From Hybos culiciformis (Eukaryota; Arthropoda; Insecta; Diptera; Hybotidae), in the NCBI GenBank assembly GCA_964007475.1, contig OZ023274.1, positions 105,571,372 through 105,635,371 on the forward strand: a stretch of 64,000 nucleotides of DNA. The letters run 5' to 3'. Under the pieces are notes generated by a model, which saw nothing but the letters and a program-made list of their open reading frames with translations, made no database searches and was not told the origin of the DNA. The position numbers and the translations under genes were made by a program. Numbering within the stretch: position 1 is the stretch's first letter; every line of letters begins with the position of its first letter. Of this stretch, positions 23,547 through 34,930 are shown in pieces.

Positions 23547-26500
23547 TCATATAAAAAAATACTTTTTAGAAAATCTAGAAGTCCTCTTCTAACTACAAAC
23601 AATACCATATAATTCTTTTTTATGATTTAATTTTATTATAACGAAATTAGGTTAAACTTATGAACAAAATTTAACATACGGAAACCTTAAAGTTAAAAAT
23701 TTGTTTTGGAGGTTTAACTTTTTGTAAATTAAATATGATAACAAAAAAAAAGAAAAAAGGAAATAGGTGTTGAAATTATTATTAAATATGTGCAGGAAAA
23801 CTTCATCTGGAGAAAACAAAAATGCATATGGAATTATTATGCTTGAGTGATTAAAAAAAAAAAACATCTTTTTTCGCCCCTTTATTAAATAATAACGTGA
23901 TGAGTTTGTAGACAAAAAAGGAACGTGTTCTAATACCTAATATATCTAAAGAAATTTTATTTGGAGAATATTTTTTAATTAAATTAGTTATACTGTTAAA
24001 AATGATTTAAATTATTTAAGTTCAAGTCTTAAGTCAGCTGCAAATAAAGCTTGTATTTTTTTGGGTCGTAAACTGCATGTACAAATAAAAAGGCTAGACA
24101 TATACAAATAGAAAGGCAGGTTGGAATCCTTAGTGCGAAAATTATAAGACTTGAAAAAAACTGAGCAAATTTTCGACAACCTTTTGAAATACAACGGATG
24201 TACTTTCAATTTGCGGATACCGCATTATAAATATATGTTAAATGAATAATCGTTTTCGATCATGAAATTAAAATTAAAATTCATAAAAATGCAACATCAT
24301 CTTTTATATTATATACAAAAAATTTCGTATTCCCGATATATTATGCGAGTATATATTATTTACCATTAGGATTAAAAGTATAACAAAGGGTGAAATCTCT
24401 GAAAATAAAATATGCAGAAATAAAATTTTCACAGCATTAAATATTAAAAATTAAAACAACTTTGTTATATTTCCTTTTTCTTTTTTACATAAAACACATA
24501 ATAATAAATTTCAATTAGTGAAACTACATTAAGCATTAAAGTATATGTTTGTATCTCTGACTCGAGAACACATATGCCAGGTAAAACAAACATAATAAAA
24601 ATTAAGACATTGAGTAAATAGTACAAAAAAAAAAAAAATTGTTAATTTATCTTCTTTTTTTTTTCACACTTTCAAATAGGGATGAGGGTTGATAAACATT
24701 ATCCTAGATATTATTATTATTGAAAGAATTATATATTGTGCAGAAAAAAAATATTCAATTCATTAAATGCATTTGTCGGACAAACAATTTTTTTTTTTTT
24801 TTTTTAATTTATTTTCAATTTTTATTTTTCGAAAATTTAGAAAACTTTTGAAAAAGTAATAATTAGAAAAATAAAGAACCTATAATTTAGAAAACTTTTG
24901 ACACATATAATATTTACAATTGTACAGATATAGTTTTTGTTTAACGAATATAGAAAAGCTTGATATTTCGTCTTTTTTATATTTGTGATTCGACATGCAC
25001 GTCAAAATATAAAATTTGCTAAGCAAGAAACATCATTAGCATTAGCTTTCAATTTAATAGTTACTTTAATAGTTAATTTACAGCTTTAAAGATCTATCTG
25101 TGTCAAATTAACATTTATAGATATTTGCATATAATAGAAAGTAAGTTAATTGCGTACATTTTTGATTTCTTAAATCTTTAATACTTTATATGAAAATTGC
25201 ACAAAAGAGCATATAACACAACATAACATAAATACCATAAGTTATCTAAATAGAATAAAAAAATAATAAATACTCTATTTCCAAAAAAAAAAAATAAAAT
25301 AAAAAATAAAAACATATTTATTTTGTGGTTTTTTAATTCAATTAATTTCTTTGGAATCTAAAAACTGTGCTCTAAGCTTAAATACATACAAAACAAAAAC
25401 ATGAATGAATTTCAATTAACTACATAAGTGTTTCCATATAAAGTGAATAACATAAGCTAAAAAAAAAAAAAGGGCATTCAATTTGTTTTTCAGCGTACTA
25501 TTTCAAAAGAATTCATCAATTCATTCATCAAAACAACAAAATTATAATAAATGCAATCACTGCGGTTTTATTCCATAGAACTGAAAATGTGAAAAAAACA
25601 GAAATTTTACGTATGATGTATATGATATACAGCAGTGTATTCCATATATACAGTATATTTCAAAATGTTAACATAATGCATATAAAATGTGGGTATATAA
25701 TGTGGTGTAGGCGTCAATATGAATATGATTTTTCATGGCAATCAGAATATCCCGTACAATTATTATTATAAATATTATAAACTATATTTTCTAAATAGTT
25801 TTTTTACTTTATTTGGTAAAACTTTTTTTTATTTATTAAAATAAAAAAGCTAAACTTATAGTATGTTTTACTTATATTTTATAAATAATTAATTTGATCA
25901 TCCTGTTATTATAAAAAGGAAGATTTAAACTTATGGAAAAAAAATATATTTCCATTTAAGATACTTTATTATTACAATGATCACAACTAGGAGATTAACA
26001 TATTTTCTATATGTTGCTTAAATGTGATATAATTATCAAAATACCATTTACTCATATATAATAAACAAATATAATTATTTCCATCGAAATATAAATTCAG
26101 TCCGAATCCTTGGAAAATAAACGGGGTCTCATAATTTTGGATGTGTAATTTTGGAAAATGTATAAATATTATTTAGTAGAATTTCATCCTTTAATCATCA
26201 CAAATTTTGGAATTCAATGAATTGAAAACAATTAATCAGTTCATTAGTTATAACAAGTTTTTTAATGGTGGACAGTTGGAAAAACTGATTAAAAACATTG
26301 ATTTAAATAAACGTATATTGACTTATAAAAACGTAAAGCTTTGAATATACATAATACCTATGTTGCGGCATCACCATATTTTCCTCTAGAGACCAATGAA
26401 TAAAATTTATTTAAGTAATCTTACACTTTATAAATATTGTTGTGAAAAAAAATTATTTATTTTTTTTTTTTCATAAATATTAACGAAAATTCAATATTCA

Positions 26501-27196
26501 ATATTTATTTATGTTAATCCACAGATGATATTATATTATTTTAAAACTATATGGGAGCAGGGAAAAATCTCGAATAATATTTTTTATAAAAAAAAACACA
26601 TTTCTCGATTACTAAATTAAATTACGATTACTAAATTCTCTGAGGACATGCACTCGTAGCTGAATTGCAAATAAGTATCTTAATTCTAGATTTCACTACT
26701 TTCCAAAACAAAAATTCCAAAAGCTACAGTAGTTTTCAAGAATTCAATTTTCGATCTTTTCTGCGCCATCCTTAAATTTTATGTTTTATTTAAATTTGTT
26801 TTTTTAATTATCAGTTTATTTTAGTCCAAAATTTTCCGTCATTTGCATCATTTATTATTTTTAACAGAAATTAAAAAAAAAAAACATAAAGAAATGACAG
26901 GATTAAAAAAAAAATATAATATTAGGATTGTTTATGCACAATTTAAAGTTATACTATACTATAATAGTACACTATATACCAATTTAAAACTATATATCTA
27001 TATCACAGAGAAGTTATATAAAATGTTAAAACAAAAAAAAAAAAAAGTGTAATTATTCAATTTCGGAAAAATCCTTTTGTTATTTAAAATGTTAGCCAAG
27101 TTGTAAAAAAAACTAAAAAAAAAAAATTAAAAAAGAACATCAGCCATTCATTATTTATCTCGTTTTCATTAAAAAATTAAGTTTTGTTTTTTTCTC
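23547..27196. other. AT-rich non-coding DNA
   Basis: Minus-strand 24012-24209 is open for 65 codons with mixed composition toward its end (SLRPKKIQALFAADLRLELK) but has no further support. Plus-strand 25589-25771 (60 codons from GTG) is weak. Otherwise there are only A/T tracts. Confidence 0.45.
24834..24901. repeat. 18-bp direct repeat, spacing 50
   Basis: AATTTAGAAAACTTTTGA occurs at 24834-24851 and again at 24884-24901. Confidence 0.8.
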
Positions 27197-27214
27197 CAGC
27201 AGCAGCAGCAGCAG
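27197..27214 (+). repeat. (CAG)6 tract behind a pyrimidine stretch
   Basis: Six CAG triplets follow GTTTTGTTTTTTTCTC, so the first CAG could be a splice acceptor. The frame after it reads QQQQQYSLLQYNNFG up to possible donors at 27243 or 27249. This may be a small alternative exon encoding glutamines, or just a microsatellite. Confidence 0.6.
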
Positions 27215-27436
27215 TATAGCCTTCTACAATATAATAATTTCGGTGTACGTAAAAATATAAAAATATTTTTGTTTGCTTTTCTACTTAATAAATATATATG
27301 TATATATAATGTTTATTATATATATTTGTAATATATGTACGTATTTATATAGTTTATTTACATTTTATATTAAAAAAAAAAAATAGCTAAATAAATATAA
27401 ATGAAAGAAAATTTGTTTCTATTCAATTTTATATAT

Positions 27437-27440
<4 letters not shown>

Positions 27441-27470
<30 letters not shown>
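27441..27470. repeat. (TA)15 microsatellite
   Basis: Fifteen uninterrupted TA units. Similar shorter tracts are at 39153-39174 (AT x11) and 43817-43834 (AT x9). Confidence 0.95.
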
Positions 27471-27473
<3 letters not shown>

Positions 27474-27569
27474 AATGCAAAAACCAAAAAACTAGAACAA
27501 TGAACTGAATTATACCTCAAGCAAGCAAGCAAAAAAAAAAGTAAACATTATTAGTGTTTGTTTTAATAG

Positions 27570-27679
27570 TGTGTTGAACAAACACACAATACCCGCTGTG
27601 AATTCATCGTCACCTCAATAACAACAATTATATATTGTGAGGGTTGATTGGTTTACCCTATGAAAATTTCAGGTAAACC
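27570..27679. repeat. Cluster of three small inverted repeats
   Basis: GTGTGTT-GAACA-AACACAC (27570-27588) is followed by CCTCA…TGAGG around 27613-27642 and GGTTTACC…GGTAAACC (27650-27679). Three stem-forming sequences in 110 bases stand out, but no RNA family is recognised. Confidence 0.5.
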
Positions 27680-30127
27680 ATTTATTTTAGGATGATGTAA
27701 AAATCGAAAAACATACTTTTTTGTATAAACTTAAAATGCATGTTTTAGTTTCAAAAATAAATTAAACGCTTTATTATATTAAATTGGTGAACATAGTAAA
27801 ATGTCAATGGTTTGAGAGTTTAAGTTCAAGAAGAATTTTGAATAATTCTGATATATTTATTTAATTTTCAACATCACTTTAATTATTATTATTATTTAGC
27901 TACAATAAAATGTTTAAAAAATATCAAATTTATTGAAGAACTAAAAAATTCACAAAAAATTCCGCGCAGAGGGGAAATCGCACTCAAGACCCGCACGCCA
28001 CACTGTAGGACATAGGATAAAGACAATATCCGAAAAAAAAAAATTAATATTTCACAAAGTTGTCTAATACTACACAATTCATTCACCCACAAAACTACAG
28101 AAAAGAATACTGAAAGATAAGAAATTTTTTTTTTCTATAGAAGACTATCAAAAACAAGAATATCTATTTCATTCAATAATTACATATATTTATAAATTTT
28201 AAATCATTCTAATGGGAAAAAATTAATATAATAATAACTATTCCCTTTAGTATTGTTTCACTTTCTATTTAAAAAAAAAAAAACAAAAAAAATTACATAC
28301 ATTTATGTCGAAATTTATCTGAAATAAATGCACATATGGCCATTAGTGGTTTTATTTAGGATTGTATCATATTGTTCAAGATTTCGTTAATATTATAAAA
28401 AGCAACAGAATGTATATGTACAATATATTTATATTTCGAAACTGAAACGAAAGCTCATTAATTGGTGTAATTGTAATGAACAATATGTTTTCATATTCAC
28501 TATATTACAAAGTACTACATATAAATATATTTAAACTCCCAGTGGGATTAGGTTTTTGAAAATTATCCTAAATTATATAATATTCCAACATAGAAATCTT
28601 ATTAAACATATTTATGTATGTAGAATACAAAATGTAATTTTATTGGCGTAATTACATTTTTGAATTTCTAATATAATTTAGTAGACGGTGCAACAAAGTG
28701 TTATTGTCGTTTTCATTCAACAATAATGAACATTTTGGTATTTACATACCTAGATTCGACTTAAATTTATATGTTTTATTTGACCATTTGAACTTTTTTT
28801 TTAAACAATGTTTTTTAGCTATTTTATCAACCAAGAAATTAGATCTTTTTTTTTTTTTTTACTTGCAATGAGAATAAGGATTAATTACAATGTTCTTTGA
28901 CGTTATTAAAAAGTGATAATCGTTATATTATCATATACATAAGATAGTTATCTGAATAAAAAATATTCCTATATGTGTATCTAGTAGCTGATATATGTAT
29001 TAGCTGAAACTTGACATTTGTTGTAAGAGAAAAATATTTTGAACCAAAATTATTTTGCCGTAACTGCAAAATTTATAAAAATTAAGTTAATATTTGTTTT
29101 TTTATTATTCGAGAAGATCTTTCGATCTTTCTAATTCTTGTTATTGTATCTCTTTTAGTTATCATATTATAAGTTTAAGTTTTTCAATTTATAAGTATGT
29201 AATTCTGCAAATAAAAAAAACCACAAATAAAAATATTTTTATATTATTTCAGGACATCAAAATTCTAATTTTCTTTCATATAACACGCTTTATATTCTTT
29301 TGCCTCTAATCATAAAAAAAGGATTAAAAATCCATTATTTTTCTCATTTTTGCTTGGCAGAACAAAAAAAAAAAAAGTTTTTATTTCTCAAATTATAGAC
29401 TTTTTATACTTTCGATTCGGTCTTTATGCATAATATATAAATTTTTTCAATATCCATCAAAACAATATTTACAATATGGATTATTATTTAATATATATAC
29501 ATATATGATTTTAATAAGAATATAACATTTGATTGATTGTCACATACGGATTATGTAAACATTATAAGACAAAAAGAAGAAGGAAAAAAAAAATAAATTC
29601 CATATTTAAAGTTCAATAATTTTACTATGAATATAAATGTACATATACGACGAAATGCGAACCAACCTGCATAGAGTGAACTTACACCATTTAACCGTAA
29701 GTATTGTTTGTATTGCAGAATTATAAAAATAAATACATTTTAATATTCTGCGGTATGTATATATTGAATCGAAGTGTAAATAATTTTCAAGAACAAGAAA
29801 AATACTTCTATTAATTGCACATTTTTATTATTGCTTTAATATTTCATTCATAAACTTTAATTTTCATGGAAATCCGTATTCAGCTCATTATATAAATTTT
29901 TACCTGAAAATAATTCGGACTCTTTGCCTTTTGAGAGCTTGTAAATCCAGTTTTCGAACTAGGAAAATCTCACACTTTATCTTGAATGAAAGTTAACAAG
30001 ATGCGCATATTTTTCCAATGACTCGAAATTGGAGAATTAGTTTGTATATGACACACAGAGAATGAAATTATAAAGTCCAATAAAAAATTCCCAAAAATTA
30101 AATTGCAAAAAATACCAGCATTATAAA
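27680..30127. other. AT-rich non-coding DNA with two small patches
   Basis: About 27960-28010 is G+C-richer. Read on the minus strand it resembles a decayed tRNA-type 3' half (GCGGGTCTTGAGTGCGATTT). About 29637-29696 is a 20-codon open stretch from ATG that ends at the ideal donor word GTAAGTAT. Neither is enough to call a gene. Confidence 0.4.
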
Positions 30128-30385
30128 ATGTTTAATTGTTATTATCTACGTGTAGTGCGCCGTCGCCGGCCGGCTCTATGGATTCTACAAACGGCAATTA
30201 AAATATCAAACGTTATAGGAACGCTCAATAATTTCCTAGTAGATAGTAAACTAAATTATAATAAATTTTGGCAATTGACCGTTAAAATAAATTTAATATC
30301 TAAAATTTTATATATGTATTTCTTTAAATGGAACATATTTCATAAAATCAACATAATCATTAATTTTTTTTTTACATTGTCATAG
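30128..30385 (+). CDS. Hypothetical 85-aa open frame with a G+C-rich start
   Basis: ATG opens an 85-codon frame to TAG. The first 40 residues are mixed and basic (YYLRVVRRRRPALWILQ, then AIKISNVIGTLNNFLVDSK). The rest grades into I/F/N-rich background. The DNA at 30154-30178 (GCGCCGTCGCCGGCCGG) is the most G+C-rich patch in the window. Possible readings are an exon whose end lies before the low-complexity part, a transposon relic, or chance. The minus strand across the patch also reads for 18 codons. No domain is recognised. It lies about 3.5 kb upstream of the signal-peptide exon on the same strand, so a 5' exon of that gene is conceivable. Confidence 0.2.
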   Translation: MFNCYYLRVVRRRRPALWILQTAIKISNVIGTLNNFLVDSKLNYNKFWQLTVKINLISKILYMYFFKWNIFHKINIIINFFFTLS

Positions 30386-31099
30386 TGAATCGATAAAGGT
30401 ATATACAAAAAATTATTTTAAAATTTTAACAACTTCCAATTGCTAAAAAAAAAAAAACACAAAATCGACCCATAAAATAAATTTTTATATCTCTATAAGA
30501 ACTTCAGCTCCATTAACTATTAAAGTCAAATAAACATTAAAATTTTTTATCTTTTCATTTTATATATAAGTACCTATGTACATTTATCCGTATATACAAC
30601 ACCAATATACGAAAATTTAAAAAAGAATTCTTCTCATTTAAAGTCTGCGAAAATTGTTTCTTTTTCTCTTAAACATCCTACGTAGTAGACTTTGCAGATT
30701 CTAATAAAATCAAATTTCAAAATATATTTTCTAGCCAAATTGTCAGTTAGTAAACAAACAATGCATAAATTTCTCCTCATATATGCAATTCAAATTCAAA
30801 ACATCAACTTTGCAAACTATATATACTCCTCACAATGTATCCACCGTCAAGTCAATTAAAAAATAACATTATTCGGTTTTACAAGAATTTCTGTTCTGTT
30901 CAATTCCTGTGCAGAAAAATGTTAAAAAAAACAATGTACACATTCACAATAATTTTACCATTGAGGTTGCGTTATAATTTTCCTTTTTCAACTCAAAAAA
31001 AAAAAGAAACAATTACACTGGTATTAGTGTGAATCTGCACAATTCTGACATTTACAATTTTCTCTTAGTTTTCTTTATTTATACAATATTTATTTTTTG
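30386..31099. other. AT-rich DNA with a possible splice acceptor
   Basis: TTCTGTTCTGTTCAATTCCTGTGCAG ending at 30918 (quoted word split: TTCTGTTCTG, TTCAATTCCTGTGCAG) is a good acceptor and is followed by AAAAATG. The 65-codon frame spanning it (30835-31032) has mixed composition. A leader exon of the downstream gene is possible but unproven. Confidence 0.25.
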
Positions 31100-33731
31100 T
31101 TTTCTTCTTCTGCCTATATGTATAATTTTTATCTTTTTTTTTTTTTTTTTTTTAAACACAAGAAAGGAATAACATAAAATTTATTTTCATTATTTTGTTT
31201 TTAGTTGATAGGATGTCGTGAATATATCAAGACGAATATTCGGCTTAATAAATTTAATGTTGACAACAACAAATTTAAAATAGAAGAAGCAAAAAAAAAA
31301 TAAAAATAAAAAATACTATAAATTTGTTTTTCTACACACAAGAAAGATAAAATTTATTGTGGTAGTCATTTGTTCCAAAAAAAAAAAAACAAAAAAAAAT
31401 AACTTAAATAAATAAACAATCAAGCAGAAGAAGGAAAAAAAAACTCAATGATAAATGATCATTTTTGCAAAAAATAAAAATAAAAAAAAATTAAATTAAG
31501 TGATAAATACGTGAAGTTAAATATATTTTAATGAAATAACAAAAAAAAAACAAAAACATACGACGATTAGGAGCAAAAGCCTGTCAAAGTAAAAATAATA
31601 AATTTATCAATATTTAAAATTAAAAATAAGAAAATTTTGCAAAATTTTTTTGCCCCCCACATAAAGATATTAAAACATTAGTATAGCGCGAAATTCCTAC
31701 TATTCTATGAATAAAATTATCGAATTCTTAATAAATTAAAAAAATAATAATTATTTTTAAAAGCCGAACTCAAGGATTAAAATCTTGAATATCCAACCAA
31801 AAACTCAAACTTTGAAATTTTGGAATATAAAGTAGAAAACATTTTTTTTGATTTTTCGCGCCAAAAACAAAAATTTTTTTGTGAATTTTTTTTTTTTTGC
31901 TTTTCCTTCAAAGAAAAATTATTATAATTTCACGAGAAACATAAAAATTTTCACGACACCACAATTTCTCATGCTCAAGTCACATAAAAAGTAGAAAAGT
32001 TTTTCTTTTTATATAGTGTGGTTGTAAATTGATTAAATAAAATATTATATTTTCCATAAAAATTAATTTAAAAATACAAAAAACACATAATTAAATAAAT
32101 TATATTATAATAATTTTTTAATAAAGTATTATATAAAATGAATTTAAATGAAAAATTATGTAATAAAAATAACGCACCGAACAATTAATGGTATTTTATT
32201 GTAAAAAAAAAAAAAATAATACATAATATATATATATATATACCATAGAAACATAATAATGTTTTATGCTTTTATTTTTCTATATAGAATCACGTACTAA
32301 ACTTGGAAATAAAACAAAAAAAAAAAAAAATTTATAACAAAATAAAACAAATTGAAATATTTTTTCGCACACACTAGATATTATATTATTAATATATATA
32401 GTACGAACATTTACAACTAAAACGATAGAGAAAGCCAAAAAAAAATAGAAAATTAAATCTTTTGGGAAAATACCCCCGTAACAAATAATAATAATAAATA
32501 ATAATATACGGATATCAATAAAAAAAATAAAAAATAAATAAATACATACATTATACACAAAAAAGAAAGGAAGAAAAAAAAAACCAAATTTATTGCATAA
32601 AAAACAACAATATGTAAGAACATAGTAGGAATCAAAGTTTTCTATAATATCTAGTATATATACCGTGAAATATGAACAAAACATAAATATAACATAAAAA
32701 CTACACCTAAGCATTAATATAAAATATACTAAACAATAAATCGTGTGTAAATTTCATTGAATAAATTTCTATCCTATATTCAACTTTGAATGATTGTTAT
32801 TTTTTATACTCTTTCTACTATACTACACTACTTTCATTAAATCAAAATTTAATATATTTTCCTTTTTTTTTTTATTATTATTATTTTCCCTAACACTAAA
32901 TAACAAAAAAAATTCAATATATAAAAAATAGAACTACCTACCTACTAATAAAATTAATGATTTAAAAATCAATAAATTTTTAATAATCTTTATATGGAAA
33001 AATAAAAAAAAATAAAAATTTATTTTTTATTTACTTTACACTTAAAAAAAAAGGAAAAAATATTATTAAAATTTTTATTGATTAAGACTTATTTTTTTTT
33101 TTGTCATAAAAGTTTCATTAAAAGCATTAATTGATTGAATGTTAAAAAAAAAAAAACACTTTTCTAAAAAGGATTTTCATAATTAATCAAAAAAAAAAAA
33201 AAATAATAATAATAATATTTACAAACAGATAAAGAGAAGATTAAGAAAATTAAAAAAAAAATTCAAAATTAAAAATAATTAAGGTTTCTAATTGCTTTTC
33301 CTTTCAATATATAGAAGAAATAAAAAAGAAGAAAATTTACGCGCCAAATCTTATACATATTATAGAAAAGCTTTTTCTCATCTAAATTTCCATAATTATT
33401 TTTTTTTCTTTTTTCAAAACATTGATTTTATCACAAAAAAACAAAGTGAATTTGCGGGAATACAAAAAAAAAAACACAGAAAAAAATAAATTGGGAAGAT
33501 AATAATTTAAATTTAATTTTCCTTGTTAAAAAAAACATTAAAAAAAAACAACAAGCAACAAAACAAACAAAAATTATATATATAAGTATATATATTATAT
33601 ACAGAAAAAAGGATAAAGGAGGATGTTTTTTCTAACAAAAAAATTATTTTGAAGAAGTTCATTAGAAAAGGAAAAACATAAAATAAAAATTTAAATCAAC
33701 AAATAATCAAATAGAAAAAAAAAAATTAAAA
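31100..33731 (+). promoter_or_regulatory. Strongly A-biased plus strand, candidate leader region
   Basis: Over this stretch the plus strand is conspicuously A-rich rather than A/T-balanced. The last 250 bases hold AACAACAAGCAACAAAACAA-type sequence typical of insect 5' untranslated leaders. An in-frame TAA at 33684-33686 precedes the ATG at 33732 and no other in-frame ATG lies between. I cannot place a transcription start. The 144-codon minus frame at 32280-32714 is the complement of this A-rich sequence (F/I/Y) and is rejected. Confidence 0.35.
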
Positions 33732-33792
33732 ATGGATTACAAATCAAATAATTACTGGATTATTTTGGGATTATTAATTTTCATTCTAAAAG
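33732..33792 (+). CDS. First coding exon encoding a signal peptide
   Basis: AAAAATGG gives a good initiation context. Twenty codons follow, starting MDYKSNN and running through the hydrophobic core YWIILGLLIFIL to K. The reading frame breaks one base into the next codon at AAAAG|GTTTGT, a usable splice donor. If unspliced, the frame stops two codons later (TGA). Short polar N-terminus, hydrophobic core and a phase-1 intron right after are the classic layout of the first exon of secreted or cell-surface proteins, including immunoglobulin-superfamily receptors. The rest of the protein is not identified here. Two acceptors that would be in phase (33888 and 43506) lead to short or unconvincing exons. 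The composite MITE sits 158 bases downstream. The product is therefore unnamed. Confidence 0.45.
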
Positions 33793-34197
33793 GTTTGTGA
33801 ATAAAATTTGTTGTATAAAAATTATGATTTTATTTTGTATTTTTCCACTCAATTAATTTATTTTATTTTTTTTTTATCTAATTTCAAGGCAAATTAATTA
33901 TAATATTTATTTATGTAAAAAATTTTTATGATTTCTATTGATGAAATATACACAGAAAAAAATTTGCTCGTACTCATTACGTCAAAAAAGTTCGTTAATG
34001 ACATTCTCGTTAAGATAACGAAAAATAATGAATAAATACGTTTTTGTAACGTAAATTTCGTTTATTTTCTATTACGAACCTTTTTTTTCATTTTTAGTAC
34101 TCGTTAAAAAAGTTCGTTATCGTTAAATACGGGAAACAAAAATTTCAATCCATACAGAACTTATATTTTCCATTTTACACATTGCCGTAAATTTAGT

Positions 34198-34489
34198 TCA
34201 TAGCTCAGTGGCAGAGTTGATGGATTGCAATGTTTAGGACAGTGGTTCGAAGCCACAAGCGGGCATAAAAAAAATTAAATAAAAAAATTTAAAAAATAAA
34301 TAATAAAAAAAGAAACATAAATAAAAAAAATTAATAAATAAAAAAAATAAATAAAAAAAAATAAATAAAAAAAATAAATAAAAAAAATAAATAAAAAAAA
34401 AAATAAAAAAAAAATAAAAAAAAAATAAAAAAAAAATTAAAATAAAAAACAAAAAAGAAATAAAAAAAAAATTAAATAAATAAAAAAAA
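34198..34489 (+). mobile_element. tRNA-derived SINE nested in the MITE, copy 2
   Basis: Flanked by AAATTTAGT at 34189-34197 and 34490-34498, the same position inside the host MITE as in copy 1. The tRNA-like head is identical to copy 1. The A-rich tail is about 106 bases shorter. The shared position shows that the SINE entered the MITE once, before the MITE copied itself or moved. Confidence 0.77.
34201..34254 (+). promoter_or_regulatory. RNA polymerase III internal promoter (A and B boxes)
   Basis: A box TAGCTCAGTGG at 34201-34211 and B box GGTTCGAAGCC at 34244-34254, spacing 43, unchanged from copy 1. Confidence 0.8.
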
Positions 34490-34813
34490 AAATTTAGTCT
34501 AGTAAAATTTTTCTTTCGTATTTGCGGTGTTTTTGCTGAAGAATTTGAAAGGTTTTTGGTTTTGGGGTATAACGAACTTTTTTAACGAACTACGAGCTTT
34601 TTTCAACGAAATGTTCGTTGCAGCCAAAATAACGAATTTTTCGTTGATTTTAACGAATTATTTAGTTATTAGTACGAGCAAATTTTTTTCTGTGTACTAG
34701 TTCAGATTACCCGGTCACAAGTGTGAGTGCTGAATTTATATTAATATCAAAACACTGTTTGTATTACATTGAAATGTATATGATATATAGCTGTATGATG
34801 TCATAAATAAAAT

Positions 34814-34930
34814 TAAGCCCCATCCTTGGAGGGCTAGTACCTATAATCATCCCGGGTCCCTGGGCTATATGCTTAAGGGCACTCAAATTAGTCCAGCGGT
34901 TTAGGCGTTATTTTGAGTTATTTGCCAATA
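34814..34930 (+). repeat. G+C-rich repeat fragment, probable transposon end
   Basis: Words such as GGGCTAGTACCTATAATCAT, CCCGGGTCCCTGGG and GTCCAGCGGTTTAGGCGTT, then GAGTTATTTGCC, form an isolated G+C-rich block ending in a TA-rich tail. The GTCCAGC(C/G)GTTTAGG…GAGTTATTTGCC phrase resembles the end of dispersed insect repeats as I remember them. I cannot name the family. No second copy is in this window. Confidence 0.4.

Larger units (their letters stand above)
33951..34694. mobile_element. Composite TA-flanked MITE carrying a SINE, copy 2
   Basis: Same element as at 10029-10878, with identical 24-bp terminal repeats and TA at 33949-33950 and 34695-34696. Outside the A-rich tail I counted about three base changes by eye relative to copy 1, so one insertion is recent. 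It lies in the putative first intron of the gene beginning at 33732. Confidence 0.87.

Noticed and set aside
29637..29696. Twenty-codon exon ending at a perfect GTAAGTAT donor
   Set aside because: A single good donor word is expected many times by chance in 64 kb, and no acceptor or leader supports it.
32280..32714. 144-codon minus-strand frame
   Set aside because: Almost entirely F/I/Y/L/V from the complement of an A-rich stretch, with no domain and no G+C rise. It is the longest frame but not credible.
33793..33888. Short 96-base first intron joining 33792 to 33889
   Set aside because: The acceptor ATCTAATTTCAAG is good and in phase, but the following exon gives only about 17 low-complexity residues before a stop. 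A longer intron is more likely.
34234..34452. 72-codon minus-strand frame beginning MPACGFEPLS
   Set aside because: It is the antisense of the SINE head and its A-rich tail. The FEP motif is the reverse complement of the B box.
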